Assembly (NCBI GenBank): GCA_008828725.1
Contig: MEHQ01003762.1
Span: 1 to 64,000, forward strand
Length of the DNA stretch: 64,000 nucleotides
Source of the DNA: Saccharina japonica
Lineage: Eukaryota > Sar > Phaeophyceae > Laminariales > Laminariaceae
Reading direction: 5' to 3'
Position numbers and translations under genes: made by a program. Below the pieces are notes generated by a model that was not told where the DNA came from, searched no databases, and saw only the letters and a list, made by a program, of their open reading frames with translations. Below, piece after piece: positions 1 through 9,082 of this stretch; within the stretch, counting starts at the first letter, position 1; each line of letters starts with the position of its first letter.

Positions 1-89
1 GATAAGAGTGCAAGGGGTTATCGAGCGTCCGAACAGAAAGTGCCCTCTACCACTCCTGTTTCTTCTCAGGCTGTAAGATTTTCGGTTGC

Positions 90-1345
90 CACGAGAGTAC
101 CCCGGTGTTAACCCCCCTCCCCCTTTAATTTGGGGTTTTTATTCGATACCAGTAAATGTTGTTTGCTCCCAGTCTGAAATATGGGTGGGGGGTAAACTGC
201 GTGCCTGGTATATTGTTTTGCGAGAGTACCGTGTTGTTGACCCCCCATTATTTACGCGTGCTTTTTCATAGGAGTGCAGGCGGTTTGTTGTCGAGCGTCA
301 TAACCAAGAGTGCTCCTTTCCCCCCTCTTGTTTTCCTGCGGGTTTGGTACAGCAGTGGATGGTCTAATATGGTGTAATATTGTTTGGTTATCAGACGTAC
401 CCCCGTGTTTACCCCGCCACCCTCTGTTTTTTTCGTTATTTGTTGCAGGAGTGCAGCGGCTTGTCAAGTACCGTAAACGGGATAACTTCTATCGTCCCCT
501 TGTTTTCTGCCCAGCTTGATACAGCAGCGGAAATCGTGTTTTTAGGATAACTTTGGTCGCGAGAGTATGTAGTGTTAACCCCCCCCCACCCCCCCGTTTT
601 TTGGCATTTTTTTATGGGAATGTGGGGGAGGTTTCGAGCGTTGCATATACAAGTGCTCCTTTCCCCCTTCTTTTTTTCCACCCAGTCTGAAACAGCAGTG
701 GGGTATGCAAAAAATATGTTTGTCGCGAGAGTGCCCCGATGCTGACCTCCCCCCCCCCCTATTATGTTTTGCTTTATTCTTAATAAAGTGCAGAGAGTTG
801 TCGAGCGTCCGAACAGAAAGTGCTCTTCCCCCCCGTCTTGTTCTCCTCCCGGGCTGATACAAGCAGTGGAGAGTGTGTAATTGTGTTTTGGCGCGAGAGT
901 ACATTGGTGTTGACCCCCCCCCCGCCCCCTGTTTATTCGGCATTTTTTTCAATGAGGCGCATCGGGTTGCCAAGCGCTGTAGACGAAAGTAGTCGCTCCC
1001 CCTCTCGTATTACTTCCCAGTCTGAAACAGCAGTGGAGTATCTTGATTTGTTTTTTTCGTCGCGAGAGTACCGCGTAGTTTACCCCCCCCCCCCGTTATC
1101 TACACTCGCTTTTCGTAGATTTTGTTTGGCGCTAGAGTTGACATTTCGGTGTTGTCCCCCCCCCGCCCCCTGTGTATGCTGGCATGTTTTTCTTGGGGCG
1201 CATCGGGTTGCCAAGCGCTGTAGACGAAAAGTAGCCGCTCCCCCTCTCGTATTTCTTACCCAGGTCTGAAACCAGCTAGTGTAAGATTTTGATTAGTAGT
1301 TTTAGTTCGCTGAGAGTACCGTCGTAGTTTACCCCCCCCCCCGTT
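90..1345. repeat. degenerate tandem repeat, unit about 168 bp, ~8 copies
   Basis: The phrase GCGAGAGTACC or a close variant, followed by GTGTTGACCCCCC, recurs near 92, 221, 391, 560, 725, 893, 1062 and 1311. Most spacings are 164-170 bp. Each unit also carries a GTGCAG..TTGTCGAGCG segment, a GAAAGTGCTC segment with a C-rich tract, and CAGTCTGAAACAGCAGTGGA. Copies diverge by substitutions and by C-run and T-run length, so this is an old satellite-like array. Short open frames here are artefacts of C/T-rich sequence; there is no coding signal. Confidence 0.85.
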
Positions 1346-1354
1346 ATACCCACC

Positions 1355-1480
1355 CCTATAAATATATGATATATTTATAGGTTGGGTTGGCGTCGGTTGG
1401 CAACGACGCTGTAAAACACGCCACTCGCTGCGTAAGCTAGACAACCAGGGTGCCGTTTTGTTTTTGTTATATTTTTTTTA
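1355..1480 (+). repeat. 5' fragment of the poly-C-tailed dispersed element
   Basis: It starts with CCCTATAAATATATGATATA and continues through GTTGGCGTCGGTTGGCAACG to GAGCTAGACAACCAGGGTGC (here with TAAGCTAG). It matches the left ends of the copies at 23090, 61357 and, inverted, 56871 and 60305. The rest of the element is missing, so this is a truncated insertion next to the tandem array. Confidence 0.85.
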
Positions 1481-1686
1481 GCGATAGCACATAAAACATG
1501 GTGGACGTAAAAAAATAATTGGTGAGACATTGAACAATGTAGCACACCTCTATACTACCACCATTATTAGGTGCACCGAATTTAGAGGCTGTCGACACTT
1601 CGTGGGGTTTGCTATAATAATGCATTGTTCAAGTCTCCACAGCGCAATTTTAGCTCCACAGCGAATGAATGATGTAGCAAATGTCA

Positions 1687-2008
1687 TAAGGCTTAGATTG
1701 GGTGGGTGGTTGTTTAACCTTTTACCAGTGGATTCAACAAATATGGCATCGACGGCATGGTGGGTTGTAGTGGCCGTGAGTTCGAATCTCACGACCACCA
1801 TGAAAACGCTTTTCAAAAGCGAATTTCCTCATGTCGGAACCTGATAAACTCCTCTCTACACTCCCTAGGTCCCCATATATTGTTAAGAACTTCGGACTAG
1901 GCACGTACGGCCCCATACGAAGACCAAAGACCCCGCTGTTCTGAAGGGGGGGGGGGGTTGTAAGGCTTAGATTGGGTGGGTGGTTGGTTAATATTTTACC
2001 AGTAGCCC
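1687..2008. repeat. direct repeat (~45 bp) flanking a ~230-bp insert
   Basis: AAGGCTTAGATTGGGTGGGT followed by GGTTG and TTTTACCAGT occurs at about 1687-1730 and again at about 1964-2007. The enclosed segment begins with a tRNA-like sequence and ends in a G-run. This could be a SINE-like insertion with an unusually long duplicated flank, or a simple segmental duplication. I cannot tell which from one copy. Confidence 0.6.
1736..1801 (+). repeat. tRNA-like segment (possible tRNA-derived SINE head)
   Basis: GTGAGTTCGAATCTCAC near 1776-1792 is a textbook T-arm: a 5-bp stem and the loop TTCGAAT, which contains the B-box GTTCGAATC. It is followed by GACCACCA. An A-box-like TGGCATCGACG lies about 38 bp upstream. 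The 5' acceptor strand that would pair with GACCACC is not at the expected distance; ATGGTGG at about 1758 pairs with CCACCAT instead. It is therefore not a convincing functional tRNA gene and is better explained as a pol III-type SINE head or a decayed tRNA. Confidence 0.55.
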
Positions 2009-2639
2009 AGCGGAATAAACCCCACACAAAGAAGGTGAAGGTGTCGACGACCTTTCAATTCGGTACACCCAACAATAATCATGTGGTGGTGGTGGCGATG
2101 TACTACACCTTGTGCAATATCTCCACAAACAACAACGCAGCCCCACAACGATGTAGTAAGCAACTCCCCCGAACAACCACAATAATAACGATGTGCCGCT
2201 AACCCTACCTAAGTTCAATCAATGTCTCAACACAACAAGGAGTTTTTACTTTCTTGTTGTGCAAGGGGGGTGTCCCGGCCACCTGTCTGTGAATCTGATT
2301 TTGACGAACGGTACATATGATCACATGTGGGTAGAGGGCAGCACAACAATCGCGACAAGAACATAAAAAAAATAAAGGACCGCATGCCGCATGCGTGACG
2401 ATAAAACGGTGGGGAGGATGGTATGGTACTGCTTGAATGATGATGTGGAAATACTGGTAAATTACCTGGTATTGGAATCGATCGTATATTTGTAGTACTT
2501 GGGTGCTTGGGAGGCGTATCTTAGATGGAAACCAGGGGTTTGCTAGGCGAGGCCACTTGAGCCTTCAGCCTTTCTGTATTTCGTCGTGCCAAAAGGAATA
2601 AAGCTGTTCTTCTTCTATCTCCAAGCAAACAACACACGT
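2009..2639. other. no gene recognised; possible chromovirus LTR remnant
   Basis: Short open frames here lack family resemblance. AATAAAGCTGTTCTTCTTCT near 2600 has the look of the end of an LTR (polyadenylation signal plus pyrimidine-rich U5) just ahead of the chromovirus, but I could not find a matching second copy after 16500. The LTR reading is only a suggestion. Confidence 0.3.
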
Positions 2640-2771
2640 GAGTACCAACGAGTACCTGTTCAATAGGAAAACCTGGCAAGGGATGCTCTGTGTCCTTACC
2701 CTGATCACATCACACGTGGCGTCGTCGGAAGGACGGGATACACTGCCTTCCTGGGCGGCAGCATCGCCAGT

Positions 2772-3384
2772 ATGGCCCACCAACCCAACTCTTGGTTGCC
2801 AGCGGAGGCGGCGGCAGCAGTGGTGAGCATTGCCCGCTGCCTTCAGGTCAAATTCCCGGACCCCTTGGGTATCGTAGACATGGCGTTGCTCCATATGGCT
2901 ACGAGTTCCTGGGAGGAACAGCGGGTTTCCAGCATTATCATGAACCTCGTGGCCAACCTTCGGCGGGCGCACGACGCCTGCGACGATGCCATATGTTGGC
3001 GAAGCCCGGAGGAGTTCCGTTTCCGCCAGGAGTGCCGCCAGACCCGCTTTTGTCCAGGAGTGGGAGAGGGCCCCGCAAGCGACAGGTCCCACCGCGACCG
3101 GGACCTTCGGCGCCCAGGAGCTCGCGATGGAGCCGCAGTAGCTGGCAACGCTCGGCGCGACGGACCAGGCGGAAAGGCGAGCCGCGGAAAGGGGCGACAA
3201 ATATAGAGTGACGGAAGAAGGCAGCGAAACCAACCACGGGGGGCCTACGGAGCCGGCAGCTCCAGCTCTTCAACGGACAGCAGCGGGCGTTCCCCCGTCC
3301 CAGAGATCACCGGCGAGAGTGGAAAGAGGCAAGTGGTCCCTTCTTTGATTGATGTTGCCGCCTCGGCCGCACTTCTCGGCCGAC
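2772..3384 (+). pseudogene. chromovirus gag, N-terminal remnant
   Basis: A frame from 2772 reads MAHQPNSWLPAEAAAAVVSI and continues as a helical, capsid-like sequence to about 3060. It then continues one frame away through a basic stretch, and again after about 3300 as GESGKRQVVPSLIDV up to the copia insertion. The assignment rests on position (directly before the gag continuation at 9083) and helical composition, since gag sequences are poorly conserved. At least two frameshifts are visible. Confidence 0.5.
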
Positions 3385-3389
3385 TGTCC
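3385..3389. repeat. copia target-site duplication, left copy (TGTCC)
   Basis: TGTCC directly precedes the left LTR at 3390 and is repeated at 9083-9087 directly after the right LTR. A 5-bp duplication is the usual size for Ty1/copia integrases. Confidence 0.93.
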
Positions 3390-3615
3390 TGTTCCTAGAT
3401 TGCAAATCTGGATGCCTTGACTGCCCAGCAGTCTGATGAGGTGTTTTAAGGTCGTTGCATTAGAGGACAGAGCGAGAGAGAGAGAGCGGAGAGATAGCGG
3501 AGTGCTCGAACTCTCCTCCTGCACGAGGCCAGAATTCCACAATAACGCCTGCGAATATATACGCAACCCTCTACAACTTTTGTAACCGTCGTTGCTGACA
3601 CGATCCAAACGAACA
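3390..3615 (-). repeat. copia 3' LTR
   Basis: It is 226 bp, starting TGTTCCTAGATTGC and ending CCAAACGAACA on the plus strand. On the element strand it opens TGTTCG and closes GGAACA. A TATATA box lies in GCGTATATATTCGC (plus-strand 3549-3562) and an AG/GAGA tract near 3473-3492. It differs from the partner LTR at five sites. Confidence 0.95.
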
Positions 3616-3628
3616 CCCTCCCTGGCTC
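3616..3628 (-). promoter_or_regulatory. copia polypurine tract
   Basis: On the element strand GAGCCAGGGAGGG ends exactly at the 3' LTR. This is the expected position and composition of the plus-strand DNA synthesis primer. Confidence 0.75.
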
Positions 3629-3923
3629 TTGACAGCAATGACAAGACCGAAAGGACATTCAAGACAAGCTAGAACCTAACAGCCAACAACAGTCCCGCAG
3701 GAGGAAACCCGGCCACCGGGTCAAAACCCCCGGTATAACTCATATTCTCCAAACCATTGCAGTTGAAACAACGGCCGCATTCCAAACGATGACCATGGCC
3801 AGAAAATAAGATGCCAAGTGGTGCCCTACTCACCCATGCCCCTCAAAGTAGCGCGGGGTGGCGACCTGACAAATTATTCCTCGCATAACTCAAACATGGT
3901 ACATCGGATAATGCTCATACCCC

Positions 3924-6900
3924 TTACTCACCCTCCAACGGCAGATTCAACAAGAACCTACGGTGAAGCTTAAAAGGGGTCGCAGCAAGGGATTTCGTCA
4001 AAATATCCGCATGCTGGTCTTTCGAAGCTACGAACTGAATGTCGATCTTCTTCGCACGAAGCAGCTCCCTAACAAAATGAAAACGTACGTCGATATGCTT
4101 GCTCCGAGCAGAACTAAGAGGGTTCTGAGCCAATGCTATGGCCCCCTGGTTATCTTCGAAAACCCGGACACATGATCCGCTTAGCTCTGGACAAATAAAC
4201 GATAAGACCGCGCCCGTGAACAAAACCTCCTTCACCCCTTCACCTAGGGCAACGTACTCTGCTTCTGCTGTGGACAATGTAACACACCTCTGCGTACTAC
4301 TTGCCCAACTGACGGCCGCACCCCCCAGGGTAACTACCGTCCCCGATACCGAGCGCCTATCATTCGCCTTATCAGCATAATCGGCATCACTATACGCATT
4401 CAAATCCAGTCCCGAACCCCGCACAAAAGTCAATCCCAAAAACCTGGTCCCGTGAAGGTACTCCATAATCTTCAAAACTGCCCTCCAGTGCCTCTCAGTA
4501 GGGTTGTGAGAGTGACGCGCCACAGCACGCACAGCGTTGGAGATGTCCGGCCTCGTCATGGTCGACAGCCACATCAAACTGCCCACAGCCTCCCTGTAAG
4601 GCCAGTCTCCACCAGGTTCGCCTTCCTCTCTTGGACCTAGTTCCACACCAGGGGTAGCGGGGATGTCAGAGGATGAGTTAACGCCAAAACGATTCAACAT
4701 GCTCTCAATAAACGCCTTCTGCGTAATCTCCAAAGTCCCCAATTCCCAGTCGCGTTTGAAAGCACAACCAGTGTACCAAGTCAGTTCTCCGAGGTTATTC
4801 GTGGGGAATTTCGTTACTAACGCGGCATGAAAATCTCTGCATGACTCGTCCGAACCTGCAATCACGATGTCATCCACATGAACAGCCATGACCAGTTGTA
4901 CCTTGCCGTCCACAACCATGCGAAAAACACAAGGATCAGTCCTACACTGCTCCATACCGTACTCTACCACGGTTTCTACCAATAATCCGGCCCACTGTCG
5001 TCCACTCTGCTTCAGACCATACAGCGATCGGTTCAGGCGAACGATTTTGCCTGACATGTCACCACACCCACCGGGTAGTTTCATGTATATCTCGGCGTCG
5101 AGTTTCGCGCGAACAAAGGCTTGTGCGACGTCTAAATGAAAGATCTTCAGACCGTGTTCGTTGGCAACAGCTGCCAGAATTTTAACTGACGCTGACGAGG
5201 GAGTTGGTGCGAATGTTTGAAAGTAATCTACATCCTGCACCTGGCTAAACCCCTTAGCCACAAGTCTAGCCTTTGTCTTTACTATCAGGCCATCCTTGTC
5301 CGTCTTGTAGGTAAACACCCACTTCGATCCTACAGGTTTCCGCCCTTGCGGCGGTATCGCTGCTTCAAACGTACCGGTCGTTTTGTGACCGTCCAATTCA
5401 ATCTTCATGGCCTCTTGCCACGCCGCTTTGTACTGTGAACGCTCGACATCTGCTACGGACTGAGGGGGCGGTTCTACGTCTTCCGGGAATCCACTCGGCA
5501 TGCGCACGCTTAACTCCCCTTTGTTATCTGCTGCAGGTCCTCCAGCCATCAGAGCCAGTGCGTCCTCCGTCGTCCAGGATGTGCTGTTCTGCGTTCTCCT
5601 AGACATCGTCAACTTGAACACTGCCGCAAGCAGCGCGTCCGCGACCTCAGGCCTCATCCTTAGCCGGCCTTCAGCAGGCTCGCCTTCCAAGCGTTGGCTC
5701 TGACCCCGGGTTCGGCCCCTTACTGTCGCGGGGAGCCGTCCCCAGCTGCTGAGCTCGTGAGCTGGTCTCCCCGACAGGACCGCGGGTGGATCCTCACCGT
5801 TCCCTTGGTCGGTGTCGGAGGCTGATGCCTCGCCCGGGTCGCTTTCGGCCCTCCCTGCCGGGACCGAGGAGGCGCCCACCGCGCCCCCTTGAGACGAGCC
5901 CGTCGTCTCGGCTGTTTCGACCCTCCCTACCGGGGCCGAGGAGGCGCCCACCGCGCCCCCTTGAGACGAGCCCGTCGTCTCTGAATTCCCGTCGCCGGCA
6001 TCGCCGGCGGCAGGTGCCTGCTGGGCGCGCTCCTCCAAAAACGCGTCCAGATCGAACCCCCACGTCAAATCGAGGTCGTTCAGGCGAGCCAAACCTTCGT
6101 CTAGCTCATGCACCACACCCCCACCACCTCGATCCGACGTGCTTCCGTCGTCTGCCGCGGACCCCCCCTCTTCCATAGACAGGGAGTCATTCATCTGGAC
6201 AGGTACAGGTGGTGCAGGCGACACGCGCTGCCAGGTTATGTTGCGCGTGATCAGTACGGTACGGTGTCTAGTCAGCACTCGTACCGAGTCTCGGGGGTAG
6301 TTGGGTGCAGGGCCAAGGTAAAAACACTCCTGTGCTTTCGCCTGGGACTTGTTCTCCCTCTTCACCTTGCAGTAGCCAGGCTTGAGGAAAGGTAGAAGTA
6401 CTACCGGGGGGGGTCTACCATACCACATCTCGTATGGTGACTTGCTCTCGGGGTTAGCGGTGGTTGCTGTACGGTTCAAAGCATCGCACGCCCAGTGCGA
6501 CGCTTCAGCCCACAACGACTCAGTTGCAGGTAGTTGCGCGCCGGGGTATAGCTCGCGAGCCTGGATTCGGCCCGCCATTGCGGCCGTCTCAATCAAGCCT
6601 AGCGCGCGCTCTGCTACCCCATTAAACTGGGGACTGTCTGCCGTCGTGAATTCCTGCTTGATCCCTCGTGTTCTACACAGGTCTCCAAACTTCCCCCCAC
6701 GGAATTCACCACCCCCGTCCGATCGGACGATGACCACTTTCGAAGGGACATCGTCTGCGCGAGAATCCGCGAGGAACTGCTCGAACAATTCCGCGGCGTC
6801 CGACTTGTGGCGTATGAAATACACCCAAGTATACCGTGAAAAGTCATCGCGCACAATGAGAGTGTACCGCTTCCTGCCGAGAGACTCTACCACCTTGGGG

Positions 6901-8801
6901 CCACTCAAATCCACAAACACCCTCCCGAGCTTCTTACCCGCTCGTGTGTGCGTGGATTGCTTGATGCTCTTGCGAAGTCCCTTCGCCATGGAGCACCCCC
7001 TGCATTCCAGCAGGTTTCCCTTGAGGACGATTCCTTGCTGCTCCGCGGTCTTGCGGAGTAGAACCTCGTGGGAGTGTCCAGCCGCGCAGTGGTAGTCGTT
7101 GATGTCGATCGCGGGCTTACTGGGCTGTTGCCCTGGGGCGAGTACAGCACAGGCATTTTCCCCACTACTGCTGTCGACCCGGTAGCCGCAAAGGCTGTAC
7201 AGGGTCCCACTCAACGGAAACACGATCGAACGCTCTGACTTGAGCCGGACTACAATCCCCGAGGGGCGTCCTTCGAACGTATGGCCGTTTTTGACGAGAG
7301 TGGGCAGGGAAAATAAATGATACCTGAGGTCTGGCACGTGCGCAACGTTAGTCATTAACACTTGCACGGGACCGTTTCCGGACCGAAAGACAAAGCGAAC
7401 ATCACCGTATCCTTCGATGGAGCGAGTTGAACCATCGGCGATGCGCAGTTTTAGGTTGCATTCTCTGTAGTTGAGCATGCAATCTGCTGAGGGCGTCATG
7501 TGAGTAGACGCTCCACTATCGCAGATCCAAATCTCGTCTCCTACCTGAAAAGCCGACTCTCCTTCCCCCATTCTGCCCAAACCATCACTGCACTTGCCTG
7601 TCTCTTCGGCCTTGAAAGCTGAAGCCTGGGCCGTACCAATATCAACGTCCATTGCTCCAACCTCGCTCGCCATCGACAGCACAGCCTCTTCTTTCGGCGT
7701 GGGGCAAACATCGCCAGAGTGCCCCAGTCCGTTGCAACCACTGCACCGCTTCTCTCTACAGTTTGCGATCATATGGCCCTTCTTGCCACACTTGAAGCAC
7801 TTCCCTACGAAAGTACTACCTTCGGTGGCCTTGGCGCTGCTGCCATTGCCACCGGCAGTCGCGGCTGAGTCTCTACGGGACTCACCGCTGGGGTTTGCAC
7901 CCCTCTTACCAGACCTCCTTGGCCGGTATGGCTGACCCCTGGCTGGCCAACCTCGACAAGAAGCAGTTTTCCCGCGTCCCGTCGATCCGAAATCCCGCGA
8001 ATCATCATCACGAAAAATCGTCTCTCCTCCTGCCGTAGTACCTCGTACAGCAGAGATGGGTCCTGCCCCTTGTGGGCTCTTCCCTACAGCAGCGCTTTTC
8101 TCGGCGCTGCCGGACTCCGATTGGCCAATGGCTGCTCCAACAGCAGCAAGAGTCTCTCGTAAAGGAGTGGGTCCTGCCCTTCTTGGGCTATTCCCTACAG
8201 CAGCGCTACTCTCGGCGTTGCCGGACTCCGATTGGCCAATGCATGCTCCAACAGCAGCAGTAGTCTCTCTTACAGGAGTGGGATTTGCCCTTCTTGGGCT
8301 ATTCGCTACAGCAGCGCTGTGCTTGTAGGAAAAATGGCGCGAGATGGGCAGATCAAAACCACCACCCAACTCACCACCTGGGATTTCATCCCATTCGCCA
8401 GCCCTCCTTGGCTGGTCAGGCTGGCCCCTGGCTGGGCCCACCTCGACAGGAACAGCAGCCTCTCTGCGTCCCGTCGCTCCGAGATTGCGTGAGGCATCCC
8501 CACGCAAAATTGTCTCTCTTCCAGCTGCTGTATCTTCTGCCACGCCTCCAGCAGCAGCAGAAGTTTCTCGTACAGCAGCAGAGGGTTCAGCCCCTCGTGG
8601 GCTTTCCCTTCCAGCAGCGCTGCTCCCAGCACTGCTGGACTCAGATCGGCCTTTGTTCCTCGTGAACTCGGCGATCACGTCCCTCATGGCATGCATCGTT
8701 GACACTTGCCAATGCTTGACCACCAGCTGAAACTCCTGCCTCAGCTGTTGAACCTCATCTTTGGGAAGGCCTGGCTCGTCTTGAGCCGACCCGGAAGCCA
8801 T
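3924..8801 (-). CDS. Ty1/copia Gag-Pol polyprotein (1,625 aa, intact)
   Basis: The order is Gag, protease, integrase, RT, RNase H, as in Ty1/copia, in one frame without a stop between gag and pol. Gag (to about residue 400) contains two tandem repeat blocks (RETTAAVGA..GQSESG units) and two zinc knuckles, CFKCGKKGHMIANC and CSGCNGLGHSGDVC. The protease has CDSGASTHMT. Integrase shows the H..H..C..C zinc site and the D,D-35-E core (VDLSGP, VRSDGGGEF, NGVAERALG). A Ser/Gly linker holds a ~24-aa duplication (ETTGSSQGGAVGASS twice). RT has KARLVAKGF, LDVAQAF, SLYGLKQSGRQW and the catalytic VHVDDIVIAG. RNase H has SDADYA and the late ADILTKSLA motif. The start is the first Met after the 5' LTR leader. 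All catalytic motifs are present. Confidence 0.95.
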   Translation of the reverse strand: MASGSAQDEPGLPKDEVQQLRQEFQLVVKHWQVSTMHAMRDVIAEFTRNKGRSESSSAGSSAAGRESPRGAEPSAAVRETSAAAGGVAEDTAAGRETILRGDASRNLGATGRREAAVPVEVGPARGQPDQPRRAGEWDEIPGGELGGGFDLPISRHFSYKHSAAVANSPRRANPTPVRETTAAVGACIGQSESGNAESSAAVGNSPRRAGPTPLRETLAAVGAAIGQSESGSAEKSAAVGKSPQGAGPISAVRGTTAGGETIFRDDDSRDFGSTGRGKTASCRGWPARGQPYRPRRSGKRGANPSGESRRDSAATAGGNGSSAKATEGSTFVGKCFKCGKKGHMIANCREKRCSGCNGLGHSGDVCPTPKEEAVLSMASEVGAMDVDIGTAQASAFKAEETGKCSDGLGRMGEGESAFQVGDEIWICDSGASTHMTPSADCMLNYRECNLKLRIADGSTRSIEGYGDVRFVFRSGNGPVQVLMTNVAHVPDLRYHLFSLPTLVKNGHTFEGRPSGIVVRLKSERSIVFPLSGTLYSLCGYRVDSSSGENACAVLAPGQQPSKPAIDINDYHCAAGHSHEVLLRKTAEQQGIVLKGNLLECRGCSMAKGLRKSIKQSTHTRAGKKLGRVFVDLSGPKVVESLGRKRYTLIVRDDFSRYTWVYFIRHKSDAAELFEQFLADSRADDVPSKVVIVRSDGGGEFRGGKFGDLCRTRGIKQEFTTADSPQFNGVAERALGLIETAAMAGRIQARELYPGAQLPATESLWAEASHWACDALNRTATTANPESKSPYEMWYGRPPPVVLLPFLKPGYCKVKRENKSQAKAQECFYLGPAPNYPRDSVRVLTRHRTVLITRNITWQRVSPAPPVPVQMNDSLSMEEGGSAADDGSTSDRGGGGVVHELDEGLARLNDLDLTWGFDLDAFLEERAQQAPAAGDAGDGNSETTGSSQGGAVGASSAPVGRVETAETTGSSQGGAVGASSVPAGRAESDPGEASASDTDQGNGEDPPAVLSGRPAHELSSWGRLPATVRGRTRGQSQRLEGEPAEGRLRMRPEVADALLAAVFKLTMSRRTQNSTSWTTEDALALMAGGPAADNKGELSVRMPSGFPEDVEPPPQSVADVERSQYKAAWQEAMKIELDGHKTTGTFEAAIPPQGRKPVGSKWVFTYKTDKDGLIVKTKARLVAKGFSQVQDVDYFQTFAPTPSSASVKILAAVANEHGLKIFHLDVAQAFVRAKLDAEIYMKLPGGCGDMSGKIVRLNRSLYGLKQSGRQWAGLLVETVVEYGMEQCRTDPCVFRMVVDGKVQLVMAVHVDDIVIAGSDESCRDFHAALVTKFPTNNLGELTWYTGCAFKRDWELGTLEITQKAFIESMLNRFGVNSSSDIPATPGVELGPREEGEPGGDWPYREAVGSLMWLSTMTRPDISNAVRAVARHSHNPTERHWRAVLKIMEYLHGTRFLGLTFVRGSGLDLNAYSDADYADKANDRRSVSGTVVTLGGAAVSWASSTQRCVTLSTAEAEYVALGEGVKEVLFTGAVLSFICPELSGSCVRVFEDNQGAIALAQNPLSSARSKHIDVRFHFVRELLRAKKIDIQFVASKDQHADILTKSLAATPFKLHRRFLLNLPLEGE

Positions 8802-8835
8802 TCTTGACTTCTTCTTCCAGACCTGACAACGTCAA

Positions 8836-8856
8836 GCTTTTGACAACCCACTAGTG
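8836..8856 (-). promoter_or_regulatory. copia primer-binding-site position
   Basis: The element-strand sequence just inside the 5' LTR reads CACTAGTGGGTTGTCAAAAG. This is where the minus-strand primer tRNA must pair. I do not recognise the tRNA (it does not begin TGG), so this marks the position only. Confidence 0.4.
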
Positions 8857-9082
8857 TGTTCCTAGATTGCAAATCTGGATGCCCTGACTGCCCAGCAGTC
8901 TGATGAGATGTTTTAAGGTCGTTGCATTAGAGGACAGAGCGAGAGAGAGAGAGCGGAGAGAGAGCGGAGTGCTCGAACTCTCCTCCCGCACGAGGCAAGA
9001 ATTCCACAATAACGCCTGCGAATATATACGCAACCCTCTACAACTTTTGTAACCGTCGTTGCTGACACGATCCAAACGAACA
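8857..9082 (-). repeat. copia 5' LTR (promoter-bearing)
   Basis: It is 226 bp, the same length and ends as the LTR at 3390. A TATATATTCG box near 9016-9029 lies in the middle of the LTR in the orientation that would drive the gag-pol frame. Confidence 0.95.

Larger units (their letters stand above)
3390..9082 (-). mobile_element. full-length Ty1/copia LTR retrotransposon
   Basis: Two 226-bp LTRs (3390-3615 and 8857-9082) bound a 5,693-bp element whose single gag-pol frame runs on the minus strand. The LTRs read TGTTCG...GGAACA on the element strand, i.e. TG..CA ends within short inverted repeats. They differ at five positions by my count (about 98% identity). A TGTCC duplication flanks the element. 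A purine-rich tract adjoins the 3' LTR. The intact frame, near-identical LTRs and clean duplication indicate a young, possibly still competent insertion. It lies inside the gag remnant of an older chromovirus. Confidence 0.95.

Noticed and set aside
1776-1801. A functional tRNA gene
   Set aside because: Good T-arm, but no matching acceptor stem, D-arm or anticodon arm at proper spacing; kept only as tRNA-like.
2560-2640. Chromovirus 5' LTR end plus primer-binding site
   Set aside because: Suggestive AATAAA and pyrimidine stretch, but no second LTR copy found after 16500 and no clear PBS; not annotated as an LTR.
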